Assembly (NCBI GenBank): GCA_045531235.1
Contig: JAZSDQ010000030.1
Span: 1-34,613, forward strand
Source: RGIG5579 sp045531235
GTDB taxonomy: Bacteria > Bacillota > Clostridia > Oscillospirales > SIG627
Length of the DNA stretch: 34,613 bases
Direction of reading: 5' to 3'
A program made the position numbers and the translations under genes. The notes under the pieces are model-generated. The model was not told the DNA's origin. It saw only the letters and a list, made by a program, of their open reading frames with translations, and searched no databases. Positions 14,705-23,112 of this stretch are shown here, piece by piece; position 1 is the first letter of the stretch, and every line of letters starts with the position of its first letter.

Positions 14705-15985
14705 TTAGGCCTCAGTTAATTTTTCAAGTGCAGCAAGTTTTGCACAAATGGTAACATATTTTGCAATCGGGGCAACGTTTTCGGGGGCAACATTGCTAGG
14801 AGCGATGCGAAGGTTTGAATCACGCGGGTCATTTCCGTAGGGGAAGGTTGCGCCAACATTTGTGAGAACAACTCCTAGCTCTTTTGCAAGTTCCCACGTA
14901 CGCTTTGCAGTGTTTTCCATAACGTCTAAGCTAATAAAGTAACCGCCTCTCGGAGAAACCCAAGATGCGATACCGCTATCGGAAAATTCTTCGCTGAAAG
15001 TGTTGAGAACTGCTTCAAACTTGGGGCGAAGAATATCTCCGTGTTTCTTCATGATCTCATATACACCTGCGGCGTTTTTAAAGAAGCGTGCATGACGGAG
15101 CTGATTTACTTTATCGTAACCAAGGCCTTCCAAAGCAAACATTTTTTCAATCCACTTGATATTGCTCTCTGATGCTGCTACGAATGAAATGCCGCCACCG
15201 GCATGAGTAATCTTAGATGTGGAACAAAATTCAAATACGATATTAGCATTGCCGCATTTTTCTGCCTCATGACGGATGTTTAGAAGATGGTCTGTTGTAT
15301 CGTACAAATCGTGTACGAGATAAGCATTATCCCAGAAAATTTTAAAGTCTGCTGCTTTGGTTTTTAGAGCCGCAAATCTGCGCACGGTTTCATCGCTGAA
15401 TGTGATGCCAGTGGGGTTTGAATATTTCGGCACACACCAAATTCCTTTGATAGTATCGTCGTTGGCTACAAGCTTCTCGATCATATCCATATCCGGACCG
15501 GTCTGCAACATTGGTATGGTGATCATCTCGATGCCCAGATGTTCACAGATGGAGAAGTGTCTGTCGTAACCGGGGGCAGGGCAGAGAAATTTTATCTTGT
15601 CATATTTTCCCCAAGGCTTTTCTGATTCAGGAAAGCCAATGGCAACTGCATCAACGATGATATTGTACATCAAGTTTAAGGAAGAATTACCGCCGGTAAA
15701 GATGCATTTTGGGTCAGCATCTAAAATTTCAGAAAAAATTTCCTTTAAATCCGGAATGCCGGTAGGGAGACCGTAATTTCTTACATCAAATCCGTCGCGA
15801 TTTTTGCAATCATCTGAAGTTTTGAGATTGCACATCATATCAAGACATAGATCCAACTGACGCTTTTCAGGCTTTCCTCGTGACATATCCAGGTTTAAGT
15901 TCATTGCTTTGATCTTTTTCCACTCATCCTGCACTTTGTTTTTTTCAGCGATTAGTTCGGCTTGGGACATTTTTAAATAATTCAT
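14705..15985 (-). CDS. PLP aminotransferase, aspartate aminotransferase Ic type (PF12897)
   Basis: The 426-residue protein belongs to the PF12897 branch of fold-type I aminotransferases, which includes aspartate aminotransferases of subgroup Ic. It shows the start LNLDMSRGKPE, FTGGNSSLNLMY (96-107), YSNPTG (188-193), DNAYLVHDL (219-227) and the PLP-binding Lys258 in STSKITHAGGG. Near the end LRIAPSN carries the substrate-carboxylate Arg. It probably interconverts aspartate and oxaloacetate. It begins 19 nt after asnS, so an amino-acid link (aspartate and asparagine) is plausible. An AGAGGA ribosome site precedes the ATG. Confidence 0.88.
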   Translation of the reverse strand: MNYLKMSQAELIAEKNKVQDEWKKIKAMNLNLDMSRGKPEKRQLDLCLDMMCNLKTSDDCKNRDGFDVRNYGLPTGIPDLKEIFSEILDADPKCIFTGGNSSLNLMYNIIVDAVAIGFPESEKPWGKYDKIKFLCPAPGYDRHFSICEHLGIEMITIPMLQTGPDMDMIEKLVANDDTIKGIWCVPKYSNPTGITFSDETVRRFAALKTKAADFKIFWDNAYLVHDLYDTTDHLLNIRHEAEKCGNANIVFEFCSTSKITHAGGGISFVAASESNIKWIEKMFALEGLGYDKVNQLRHARFFKNAAGVYEIMKKHGDILRPKFEAVLNTFSEEFSDSGIASWVSPRGGYFISLDVMENTAKRTWELAKELGVVLTNVGATFPYGNDPRDSNLRIAPSNVAPENVAPIAKYVTICAKLAALEKLTEA

Positions 15986-16004
15986 AGAACAAAATCCTCT
16001 TATC

Positions 16005-17405
16005 TTAGAATTCGGCGTTTCCTACAGTGCGAGGAAATGCCTCGACATCGCGAATGTTTGATATTCCGGTCAAATACATAATAAGCCGCTCAAATCCGAG
16101 ACCGAAGCCTGAATGAACAACACCGCCATATTTTCTCAGGTCAAGATACCAACTATAGGATTTAGGATCCATTCCAAGTTCTGCTATGCGGTCTTCAAGT
16201 AAGCCGAGGCGTTCTTCTCTTTGACTACCGCCAACGAGCTCTCCGACACCGGGAACTAGCATATCCATTGCAGCAACAGTTTTGTTGTCTTCGTTCAGAC
16301 GCATATAGAATGCTTTAATCTCTTTGGGCCAATCAGTGACAAAAATAGGCTTTTTATATACGACTTCGGTGAGGTATCTTTCGTGCTCGGTTTGAAGATC
16401 TTCACCCCATGCGATGGGATATTCGAATTTTTGTCCGCTTTTCATGAGAACATCGATTGCTTCGGAGTATGTAACACGACCAAAGTCAGCTTGGATCAGC
16501 TGGGTTAAACGTTCAATCAGACCTTTATCAACAAAATTATTGAAGAAGTTGATATCCTGTGGGCACGTCTCCAGTACATAACGAATGACGAATTTAACCA
16601 TCGCTTCGGCAACTTCCATATCGTCCTCAAGATCGGCAAAAGCCATTTCGGGTTCAATCATCCAAAATTCAGCAGCGTGACGAGGGGTGTTGGAATTTTC
16701 TGCTCGGAAGGTAGGTCCAAATGTATATACGTCTGAAAAAGCAAGGGCAAAGCACTCAGCATTCAGCTGGCCAGATACTGTAAGGTTTGTGCTTTTGCCA
16801 AAAAAATCTTTGGAAAAATCTATAGTTCCGTCTTTGTTCTTCGGTAAATTTTCAAGATCTAAAGTTGTAACGCGGAACATTTCTCCGGCACCTTCACAGT
16901 CGCTTGCCGTAATCAGAGGCGTGTTTACGTAGGTGAATCCTCTTTCCTGGAAGAACTTGTGAATGGCATAAGCAGCTGCAGAACGCACACGGAATACAGC
17001 GTTAAAAGTATTTGCTCTTGGACGAAGGTGAGCGATCGTTCTCAAAAAATCTAAAGAGTGCTTTTTTTTCTGCAGTGGATAATCCGGGGTGGAGTAGCCT
17101 TCCACAAAAATTTCATTGGCATTGATCTCGAAGGGTTGTTTCGCATCGGGTGTTAACAGAAAAGATCCCTTCACCTTAATAGCAGAACCGATATTAAGTT
17201 TTGCAATATCCTTAAAATTTTTAACCTTTTCACTTTCGAAGACAACTTGAATCCCTTTGTGGCAGCTTCCGTCATTGATCTCAATGAATCCAAACTGATT
17301 ACTGGCACGAAGTGTTCTGATCCAGCCGGAAACTGTAATTTTTTTCTGATCGAAAAGCTCAGCGGTCTTATAAAGTTGGCTGATTCGAGTTCTTTTATCG
17401 TACAT
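16005..17405 (-). CDS. asnS: Asparaginyl-tRNA synthetase
   Basis: It charges tRNA-Asn with asparagine. The 466 residues equal the usual size. An OB-fold anticodon-binding domain (about 15-115, with ITVSGWIRTLRASNQFGFIEI) precedes the class II catalytic core with motif 2 at FRAENSNTPRH (about 231-241) and motif 3 GFGLGFERLIMYLTG near residue 441. The C-terminal DVEAFPRTVGNAEF distinguishes asparaginyl from aspartyl enzymes. GGGTAGG lies 8 nt before the ATG. The promoter is 54-82 bp upstream, leaving about 45 nt of leader, too short for a T-box. It heads the operon with the aminotransferase and the SecD-like gene. Confidence 0.96.
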   Translation of the reverse strand: MYDKRTRISQLYKTAELFDQKKITVSGWIRTLRASNQFGFIEINDGSCHKGIQVVFESEKVKNFKDIAKLNIGSAIKVKGSFLLTPDAKQPFEINANEIFVEGYSTPDYPLQKKKHSLDFLRTIAHLRPRANTFNAVFRVRSAAAYAIHKFFQERGFTYVNTPLITASDCEGAGEMFRVTTLDLENLPKNKDGTIDFSKDFFGKSTNLTVSGQLNAECFALAFSDVYTFGPTFRAENSNTPRHAAEFWMIEPEMAFADLEDDMEVAEAMVKFVIRYVLETCPQDINFFNNFVDKGLIERLTQLIQADFGRVTYSEAIDVLMKSGQKFEYPIAWGEDLQTEHERYLTEVVYKKPIFVTDWPKEIKAFYMRLNEDNKTVAAMDMLVPGVGELVGGSQREERLGLLEDRIAELGMDPKSYSWYLDLRKYGGVVHSGFGLGFERLIMYLTGISNIRDVEAFPRTVGNAEF

Positions 17406-17458
17406 TAAAAAAACCTACCCTTTCTTAAAGATGGATAAATGTAACAGTATATTGCTTT

Positions 17459-17487
17459 ATTATATTTCAAACAACGTTAGAATTCAA
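17459..17487 (-). promoter_or_regulatory. Probable sigma-A promoter of asnS
   Basis: On the minus strand TTGAAT (17487-17482) and a perfect TATAAT (17464-17459) are 17 bp apart. Confidence 0.75.
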
Positions 17488-17520
17488 GTATTATCTGAAA
17501 TTTTTGGAAAAAGCAAAAGA

Positions 17521-17558
17521 AAAAGAGAGAAGCAGCGATTTATAAAATCGTTGCTTCT
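17521..17558 (-). terminator. Terminator of tRNA-Ser
   Basis: A 13-bp stem with one G-T pair (17528-17540 with 17546-17558) and a 5-nt loop starts 3 nt after the encoded CCA; on the minus strand it is followed by CTCTTTTTCTTTT. Confidence 0.8.
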
Positions 17559-17560
17559 TG

Positions 17561-17652
17561 TGGCGGAAAGACAGGGATTCGAACCCTGGATCGGGTATTA
17601 GCCGATACACGATTTCCAGTCGTGCGCCTTAGACCAGCTCAGCCATCTTTCC
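17561..17652 (-). tRNA. tRNA-Ser (anticodon GGA)
   Basis: The 92-nt minus-strand sequence folds as a class II tRNA: acceptor GGAAAGA with TCTTTCC, discriminator G and encoded CCA (17564-17561), anticodon stem CACGA/TCGTG with loop CTGGAAA (anticodon GGA at 17617-17615), a long variable arm ATCGG/CCGAT, and T-stem CAGGG/CCCTG. The long variable arm and GGA identify the tRNA that reads UCC and UCU. Confidence 0.97.
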
Positions 17653-17752
17653 AAAAGGAATTTGTGAACGAACATTATATTATCATAAGAAAAAACAAAA
17701 ATCAAGCCTTTTTTTGATTTTTATTTATTTTTTTTGTGGAGCAGAATAAATA

Positions 17753-17782
17753 CAAGCGGTGTTTTATGATAAACACCGCTTG
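17753..17782 (-). terminator. Probable terminator of yajC
   Basis: CAAGCGGTGTTT (17753-17764) and AAACACCGCTTG (17771-17782) form a perfect 12-bp stem with a 6-nt loop. On the minus strand it is followed by the weak tract TATTTATT. Confidence 0.68.
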
Positions 17783-17796
17783 CAGCGTGACGAATA

Positions 17797-18078
17797 TTAC
17801 TCGTCGTCTTCAGTATTAGCGGGTATTTCGACAGCACGAACAGCCCATTTAAAGATTTTGAGCTTGTTGCGATCCGATCCGGTTTCAATGGTAATGATAT
17901 CGTCCTTGATTTTGACGACTCTTCCAAGGATACCGCCGTTGGTAGAGATCTCGTCGCCGATCTGAAGGCTATCGCGCATTCTGGCAATTTCTCTCTCTTG
18001 CTTCTTTTGTGAGCGATTCATAAACCAAAACATCGCAACACATACAACAAGCATAATGATTGTCATAGCTAGATCCAT
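17797..18078 (-). CDS. yajC: YajC, Sec translocon accessory subunit
   Basis: YajC binds the SecDF part of the Sec complex in the cytoplasmic membrane. The 93-residue protein has one N-terminal span (about 3-20), a basic region MNRSQKKQEREIARM, then the family motif LQIGDEISTNGGILGRVVKIKDDIITIETG and an acidic tail. I chose ATG at 18078 because GAGGTG lies 6 nt before it; an in-frame ATG at 18099 has no ribosome site. The SecD-like gene lies 3.1 kb downstream on the same strand but in a separate unit behind tRNA-Ser and asnS. Confidence 0.93.
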   Translation of the reverse strand: MDLAMTIIMLVVCVAMFWFMNRSQKKQEREIARMRDSLQIGDEISTNGGILGRVVKIKDDIITIETGSDRNKLKIFKWAVRAVEIPANTEDDE

Positions 18079-18172
18079 AATTATCACCTCATTGTGCATT
18101 TTTAGTTATTATAAAACATTCGAAAACAAATTTCAATGCTTTTTTGGAAATATTTGATTCTTATCGGTTTTC

Positions 18173-18201
18173 TTGCTTTTTTTATTTTATATTGATATAA
18201 T
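18173..18201 (+). promoter_or_regulatory. Probable sigma-A promoter of ruvX
   Basis: TTGCTT (18173-18178) and a perfect TATAAT (18196-18201) are 17 bp apart. Confidence 0.7.
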
Positions 18202-18227
18202 GTGAAAAATGAACAATTGGAGGCATT

Positions 18228-18638
18228 ATGGTTATTCTCGGAATTGATTTTGGCGATAAGCGTATGGGCGCAGCGATCTGCGATAGGGAAGAACGAATGG
18301 CTGTAAGCATTCAGACCGTTCAAGTTCGCGGCGCTAAGGACGCTGCTGAGAAAGCCGCGGCGTTGGCAATTGAGCGAAATGCGGAAATGATTGTTGTTGG
18401 AATGCCGGAACGATCCGGCGGTTATCGCGGCGAGCGATGTGAAAAAACGGATTATTTTCTTTCCTTTTTAAGGAAACTTGTCGAGATTCCTGTAGAAACA
18501 TATGATGAACGCTACACCACGGTGCAAGCGCATTCGCTGCTTTTTGAAACGGGTCTTGATTGCAGGAGTCATGTTAGTTGTGTGGATGCGTTGTCAGCGC
18601 AATTGATTCTTCAATCATTTTTGGATCAAAAAAAGTAA
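18228..18638 (+). CDS. ruvX: RuvX/YqgF-type nuclease, putative pre-16S rRNA processing
   Basis: This RNase H-fold protein is essential in several bacteria and is assigned to maturation of the 16S rRNA 5' end; an older proposal is Holliday junction resolution. The 136 residues carry Asp7 in GIDFGDKRMG, Glu94 in YDERYTT and Asp120 in SCVDALSAQLIL, the three acidic residues that bind metal. GGAGG lies 4 nt before the ATG. It forms a single-gene unit with its own promoter. Confidence 0.93.
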   Translation: MVILGIDFGDKRMGAAICDREERMAVSIQTVQVRGAKDAAEKAAALAIERNAEMIVVGMPERSGGYRGERCEKTDYFLSFLRKLVEIPVETYDERYTTVQAHSLLFETGLDCRSHVSCVDALSAQLILQSFLDQKK

Positions 18639-18655
18639 AGTAATTTTAATTTTGC

Positions 18656-18697
18656 ACAAAAACATACAAAATGTGTAAAAAAGCGTATGTTTTTTGT
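18656..18697 (+). terminator. Possible terminator of ruvX
   Basis: ACAAAAACATAC (18656-18667) can pair with GTATGTTTTTTGT (18685-18697) around a 17-nt loop. The stem is AT-rich and the T-run is part of it, so this is weak. Confidence 0.35.
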
Positions 18698-18709
18698 AGA
18701 AAATGCGAA

Positions 18710-18738
18710 TTGAAATGTAACTTTTGTTGAGATATAAT
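18710..18738 (+). promoter_or_regulatory. Strong sigma-A promoter of glmS
   Basis: TTGAAA (18710-18715) and TATAAT (18733-18738) are 17 bp apart. The leader to the glmS ATG is about 60 nt. Confidence 0.8.
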
Positions 18739-18805
18739 GTACAAAGCTAATACTGTGTTCGTGCAGATGGCTAAAAAAGTATATATGTTGATTAGGAGAT
18801 TTTCT

Positions 18806-20641
18806 ATGTGCGGAATTATCGGTTATTGCGGTAATGAAGAAGCGACCAATATTTTGGTGGAAGGACTCAGCGCATTAGAGTACCGAGGCTATGACTCCTC
18901 AGGAATTGCAATCTTCAATGATAGCGGTATAGAAGTGATCAAGGCCGTAGGCAAACTTGAGAACATGAAGGCTCTTCTTGCAAAGAGAGGTACCGCAATT
19001 GCTACTCACTGCGGTATTGGACATACCAGATGGGCAACCCATGGTAAGCCTAGCGACGAAAATGCGCATCCACACAGTACAGACCTTGTTTCTCTTGTAC
19101 ATAACGGCATTATTGAAAATTATGCAGAACTGAAGGAAAAGCTGGTTTCTGAAGATGGATATAGCTTTCTTTCGGAAACTGATACTGAGGTTGCGGCGAA
19201 GTTATTTGATAAATTCTATCGTATAACAAAGGATCCTTTTAGCGCTATTTCTATGGCGTTAGGTGAAATCCGTGGCTCATATGCTTTTGGCATTATGTTT
19301 AAGGATTATCCCAATACGGTTTTTGCAACCAGAAAAGATAGCCCTCTCATTTGTGCAACACATAATGACGGTAACTTTATTGCATCTGATATTCCCGCGG
19401 TTCTTCGCAGAACCAATCAATATTATATGATGGAACAAGGTGAGCTTGCCGTTGTACAAAAAGATAAGATTGAGTTTTTTGATCTTTCTCATAACCCTAT
19501 TTCAAAAGAGCTTAAGGTTGCTGATTGGGACTTGGAGGCTGCGGAAAAAGGCAATTTTGATCACTTTATGATCAAAGAGATTCACGAAGAGCCTACGGTA
19601 ATTCGCAGAACAGTGTCACCGCGTATGGCAGATAATGGTGTGGATTTAAGGATTCCCGGTCTTACTGACGAAATTCTAAATTCAGTCCGTCGAATCATCT
19701 TTGTTGCTTGCGGTACAGCAATGCACGCCGGTATGATTGGCAAAGCTGTAATTGAGCAGATGGCTCGTATTCCCGTTAATGTTGAGATTGCTTCCGAATT
19801 TCGTTATGCTGATCCCGTTTTGTATCCTGATGATCTTGTTGTTGTGATTTCTCAGTCCGGCGAAACCGCTGATACTTTAGCAGCGTTACGCCTTGCAATG
19901 GAAAAGGGATGCAAGACTCTGGCTGTAGTCAATGTTGTTGGCTCTTCTATTTCCAGAGAAGCAGATTTTGTTCTTTATACATGGGCAGGCCCTGAAATTG
20001 CAGTTGCAAGTACTAAGGCATATTCCGTTCAGGTGAGCGCTATGTATCTTTTGGCCTTGAAATTTGCTCAGATCAAAGCATCTGTTCCGCAAAGCGAAAT
20101 TTGTGCACTTTCTGATCTGCTTCTTAATAAGATGCCGGAACTCGTTGGCGGCATCATTGAACGCTGCCCCGAGATCAAAGAAATTTCAGCCGAACTGATG
20201 GAAGCAGAAGACGTCTTCTTTATTGGCAGAGGGTTGGACTATGCTCTTTCTATGGAAGGATCTTTGAAGTTAAAAGAAATTTCATATATTCATAGTGAGG
20301 CTTATGCTGCCGGGGAATTGAAGCACGGAACCATCTCTCTTATTACCGATGGTGTTCCGGTAATTGCTCTTGCAACCAACGATGCTTGCTATGAAAAAAT
20401 GATTTCCAATATCAAGGAAGTCAGAGCAAGAGGCGCAAATGTATTTCTGATCTGCAAGGAAGATGCTCCCGGCTATGAGGAGGTTTCCGATTTTTGTTTC
20501 AAGCTCCCTAGAACAGATGAGAAATTTATGCCTTTGCTTGCTGTAGCTGTGCTTCAAATTTTCGCTTACTACGTATCTCTTCTTCGCGGTTGTGATGTAG
20601 ATAAGCCGAGAAATTTGGCAAAATCCGTAACTGTTGAATAA
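18806..20641 (+). CDS. glmS: Glutamine-fructose-6-phosphate aminotransferase
   Basis: It makes glucosamine-6-phosphate, the first step to UDP-GlcNAc for the cell wall. The 611 residues have the glutaminase half starting MCGIIGYCG, where Cys2 becomes the N-terminal nucleophile after Met removal, with the GHTRWATHG block following, and two sugar isomerase (SIS) domains with VACGTAMHAG, ISQSGETADTLAAL and AGELKHGTISLI. It ends DKPRNLAKSVTVE, the normal C-terminus. ATG 18806 was chosen because Cys must be residue 2, AGGAG lies upstream, and longer frames start within the promoter. No glmS ribozyme fits the 60-nt leader. Confidence 0.97.
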   Translation: MCGIIGYCGNEEATNILVEGLSALEYRGYDSSGIAIFNDSGIEVIKAVGKLENMKALLAKRGTAIATHCGIGHTRWATHGKPSDENAHPHSTDLVSLVHNGIIENYAELKEKLVSEDGYSFLSETDTEVAAKLFDKFYRITKDPFSAISMALGEIRGSYAFGIMFKDYPNTVFATRKDSPLICATHNDGNFIASDIPAVLRRTNQYYMMEQGELAVVQKDKIEFFDLSHNPISKELKVADWDLEAAEKGNFDHFMIKEIHEEPTVIRRTVSPRMADNGVDLRIPGLTDEILNSVRRIIFVACGTAMHAGMIGKAVIEQMARIPVNVEIASEFRYADPVLYPDDLVVVISQSGETADTLAALRLAMEKGCKTLAVVNVVGSSISREADFVLYTWAGPEIAVASTKAYSVQVSAMYLLALKFAQIKASVPQSEICALSDLLLNKMPELVGGIIERCPEIKEISAELMEAEDVFFIGRGLDYALSMEGSLKLKEISYIHSEAYAAGELKHGTISLITDGVPVIALATNDACYEKMISNIKEVRARGANVFLICKEDAPGYEEVSDFCFKLPRTDEKFMPLLAVAVLQIFAYYVSLLRGCDVDKPRNLAKSVTVE

Positions 20642-20648
20642 TATCTTT

Positions 20649-20685
20649 GAAGCAAGGCGTGTTTTTGCCTTGCTTCTTGCTTTTT
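20649..20685 (+). terminator. Terminator of glmS
   Basis: GAAGCAAGGC (20649-20658) and GCCTTGCTTC (20667-20676) form a 10-bp stem with an 8-nt loop, followed by TTGCTTTTT. Confidence 0.9.
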
Positions 20686-20716
20686 CTATCACTATCTATG
20701 ATAACTTGACAAATTG

Positions 20717-20725
20717 TGATACAAT
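20717..20725 (+). promoter_or_regulatory. Extended -10 element before the DivIVA-like gene
   Basis: TGATACAAT fits an extended -10 (TGnTATAAT). The good -35 TTGACA at 20706-20711 is only 8 bp upstream and cannot serve this -10. Confidence 0.4.
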
Positions 20726-20752
20726 GGAATAAAGAAATATTTGGAGAAGTTT

Positions 20753-21343
20753 ATGAAACCTATTTTTAGAAGTAGTTTGTTTGGCTTCCAAAAAAGTGAC
20801 GTTGTTCGTTTTGTAGCAAAACAAAGTTCAATGCACGAGGCTAAGATTGCTGAGTTAAATGATGAAATTGAAAAGCTGCGAAAAGAACATCTTGCTGAAA
20901 TTGAAGAATACGAGCAAGATAGTATCGCTTTGAGTGCTTTGCGCGATGATAATCTAAAAAAACTGGATACCATCTTACAGCTACGTAAAGCTGCAGAGGA
21001 ATTTAAAGAGAACAAAGAGGAACTTCATTCTGCTTTGGAACTCAGCAAGGAAAGTGTTGCAAAAATGTGCGATGAAATACTTTCCCTTCAGTCTGCCCTA
21101 GATACTGCAGAAGGATTTCGAGAAAAGGCAGTAAAATTTGATCAGCTCGCCGTTGTTTTGTCTGGAATCGTAAACGGTGGCGAAGTTAAACCGTGCGAAG
21201 CTGCTCCATGTGTTGAAAAGACGGTATCGACTGTGGATCTTGATGTTGCAAAGGAGCTGTTTTCTAAACATGAGAAAGCGCTTTTAACCTTGGACGAAAC
21301 GCTTGAGAAAGTTTTGCAACTTTTGGAGATCTTTTCTGAATGA
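20753..21343 (+). CDS. DivIVA-like coiled-coil protein
   Basis: The first 20 residues (FRSSLFGFQKSDVVRFV) resemble the membrane-binding N-terminus of DivIVA/GpsB proteins, which sense curved membrane at poles and septa. Residues about 30-145 are a heptad-rich coiled coil, and a second short coil closes the 196-residue protein. I chose ATG 20753, with GGAG 6 nt upstream; an in-frame TTG at 20741 overlaps that site. The stop overlaps the start of the next gene (ATGA). It is shorter than DivIVA and its role is not known; it may act in division or sporulation, as an inference only. Confidence 0.7.
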   Translation: MKPIFRSSLFGFQKSDVVRFVAKQSSMHEAKIAELNDEIEKLRKEHLAEIEEYEQDSIALSALRDDNLKKLDTILQLRKAAEEFKENKEELHSALELSKESVAKMCDEILSLQSALDTAEGFREKAVKFDQLAVVLSGIVNGGEVKPCEAAPCVEKTVSTVDLDVAKELFSKHEKALLTLDETLEKVLQLLEIFSE

Positions 21344-22056
21344 AAAATGTATTTATAACCGGTGGTGCGCGGGGGATTGGCCGCGCACTAGCTGTTCATT
21401 TTGCTAAAAGAGGATATCGCGTAGGGATTAGCTACTGTAAATCTGAAGGAGAAGCGGAAGAACTTAGTTCTCTCTACGGGATTACTGTGTTGAAAGCCGA
21501 TCTTTCGGTAGAAAAGAGTGCGGTGGAGCTTGCTGAAAAAATACATGCTATTTTTGGCTCTGTTGATATTCTTGTAAATAATGCCGGCGTGTCCTCCTAT
21601 GGTTTATTTCAAAATGTAACCGATGAGGAATATGACCGAGTTTTTACAACAAACATGAAAAGTGTTTATTTTTTGACAAAGTCGTTGGTAGGAGATATGT
21701 TGAAAAATAACGATGGTGTGATCATCAATATCACATCAATCTGGGGACAAACAGGCGCCTCCTGCGAGGTTTTGTATTCTTCCAGTAAAGCCGCGTTGAT
21801 AGGCTTTACTAAAGCTCTTGCAAAAGAACTTGCGCCTAGCGGAATTCGCGTAAATTGTATCGCTCCCGGTGTCGTTGATACGGATATGATGAATCGATTT
21901 ACCACTGAAGAAAAGAACGCTCTACGTGAAGAAATTCCAGTCGGGCACTTTACTGAATCTTCGGAGATTGCTGAAATTGCTTTGCTTCTATGCTCTGAAA
22001 AATGCCGATCTTTGACCGGTCAAGTGATTGCTGCCAATGGAGGAATGTACTGTTGA
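21340..22056 (+). CDS. Short-chain dehydrogenase/reductase, FabG-like
   Basis: The 238 residues form a complete classical SDR: TGGARGIG (7-14) binds the dinucleotide, NNAG (80-83) stabilises it, and Ser133, Tyr146 and Lys150 (YSSSK) form the catalytic set, with Asn105 in the usual NMKS position. The PGVVDTDM segment and the NGGMYC end resemble FabG, the 3-oxoacyl-ACP reductase. Because the gene lies between a DivIVA-like gene and an unknown gene, overlapping both, and no fatty-acid genes are near, its substrate may differ. The ATGA overlap at the start indicates coupled translation. Confidence 0.88.
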   Translation: MKNVFITGGARGIGRALAVHFAKRGYRVGISYCKSEGEAEELSSLYGITVLKADLSVEKSAVELAEKIHAIFGSVDILVNNAGVSSYGLFQNVTDEEYDRVFTTNMKSVYFLTKSLVGDMLKNNDGVIINITSIWGQTGASCEVLYSSSKAALIGFTKALAKELAPSGIRVNCIAPGVVDTDMMNRFTTEEKNALREEIPVGHFTESSEIAEIALLLCSEKCRSLTGQVIAANGGMYC

Positions 22057-22793
22057 AAAAGGAAATTCAAGAAATTCTTGATGCATTCTCATCAAATCAA
22101 TTTGATTTAGCAGATAGTCTGTGTAAGGAAGCAATCAAGTCGTACCAAATTGACTTTATGGAGTCTTTGACTGTGAATACAGCGACTGACTATATTGGTA
22201 TAGTTATACTATACTGTCAGGTCTGTGGACAAATGAAAAAGCCTTGGAAGGCGATTCCTGCATTGGAAGCAGTGGAGGGGGCACTTCGATTCATAAATGA
22301 TTTTATGAAAGATCGTGAAACGGTTGCATCAACATATTTTAATGTAGCAGAAAGCTATGCCTATGCAGGTTTTTTGCCAGAGGCTATTTTGTATTTTCGC
22401 CTAGCTGGTGGAATTACTGAAGATTCTTCCATGCTGAATAGCGCTTATTACAGTGCTTTTTATTATTCGTATCTTTTTGGCGAAGAAGATCGTTCTGAAC
22501 TTAGTGATTCTGCAAAAAAAGTTATGGATATGGCTTCCCTGAACAAGCTTATGCACTTTGCGGAGAAAGAAGCGGAGGCTCAGATTCTTACTGATCCGAT
22601 TGAGCGTGAAGACGTATTTCTTTCTATTCGTTATGAAATTGAAAGAGCTGTTGATGAAGTGATCGTAAATGATCATGGCGATGAGGGCTATTGTTTAAAA
22701 TATTGGAGAATAAAAAAACAATTGTTAAAAGAGCGATTTAATATTGATTGGAAGACACCTGCGGAAATGAACCCTGAGATTCAATTTAAATAA
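22053..22793 (+). CDS. Helical repeat-like protein, unknown function
   Basis: I do not recognise this 246-residue protein. It has no signal peptide or membrane span and is mostly helical; the segment around STYFNVAESYAYAGFLPEAI resembles a tetratricopeptide helix pair, and DYIGIVILYCQ with PWKAIPALEAV could be another. The start is TTG at 22053, chosen because GGAGG (22039-22043) lies 9 nt upstream; this codon overlaps the stop of the reductase gene (TTGA), so translation is coupled. An in-frame ATG at 22002 lies deep in the reductase gene and has no ribosome site. It is the last gene of the trio with the DivIVA-like and FabG-like genes. Confidence 0.72.
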   Translation: MKKEIQEILDAFSSNQFDLADSLCKEAIKSYQIDFMESLTVNTATDYIGIVILYCQVCGQMKKPWKAIPALEAVEGALRFINDFMKDRETVASTYFNVAESYAYAGFLPEAILYFRLAGGITEDSSMLNSAYYSAFYYSYLFGEEDRSELSDSAKKVMDMASLNKLMHFAEKEAEAQILTDPIEREDVFLSIRYEIERAVDEVIVNDHGDEGYCLKYWRIKKQLLKERFNIDWKTPAEMNPEIQFK

Positions 22794-22823
22794 AAAAGGC
22801 ACGTAACGTGCCTTTTATTTTTT
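22794..22823. terminator. Bidirectional terminator between convergent genes
   Basis: AAAAGGCACG (22794-22803) and CGTGCCTTTT (22807-22816) pair around TAA, with A before and seven T after. It serves the helical protein gene and can serve the coat gene on the other strand. Confidence 0.87.
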
Positions 22824-23101
22824 TAGATACAGCAGTCGCTGCAACTGGGTGCAAATTTTTCTTTGGTTTGACAGATCTTGTCCTGGGGAGCTGCTTCTGT
22901 CTGATACCATCCGCGTTTTTGCATTTCCAAAAATACTTCATGCTGGATCTTGTGTTCTTCATCCAAAATTGACATCATTGTGTTTTTTACTGCGGGTTCT
23001 GATGCTTCATTAGCGGTAGTGTTGTAACCATCTGTGATAGATTTTTGTGTTGATAGTACATCTAAGGTCATTTCTTCATCGGAAAAACAGTTCTTATTCA
23101 T
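22823..23101 (-). CDS. CotF-like spore coat protein, second of a pair
   Basis: The 92 residues match the second half of the coat F (PF07875) fold, a ferritin-like helical hairpin: MTLDVLSTQKSITDGYNT, then a helix ending in EVFLEMQKRGWYQ, the family's hallmark. The C-terminus is Cys-rich (SCSDCC), which could crosslink in the coat by disulfides. AAGGAGG lies 6 nt before the ATG. It starts 11 nt after the other CotF-like gene. Likely expressed in the mother cell during sporulation; no sporulation promoter was recognised. Confidence 0.84.
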   Translation of the reverse strand: MNKNCFSDEEMTLDVLSTQKSITDGYNTTANEASEPAVKNTMMSILDEEHKIQHEVFLEMQKRGWYQTEAAPQDKICQTKEKFAPSCSDCCI

Positions 23102-23112
23102 ATTCTTCCTCC

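Noticed and set aside
17406..17458. A T-box leader before asnS
   Set aside because: The promoter at 17459-17487 leaves about 45 nt, and no TGGNACC motif or terminator pair is visible.
17653..17720. A promoter for tRNA-Ser
   Set aside because: TTGATT with TAATAT at 17 bp, or with TATAAT at 20 bp, are both possible; neither is good enough to list.
18739..18805. A glmS ribozyme
   Set aside because: The leader is too short and shows none of the expected pairing.
20706..20711. Perfect TTGACA as -35 of the DivIVA-like gene
   Set aside because: The good -10 (TACAAT) is only 8 bp away, and nothing near 17 bp downstream resembles a -10.
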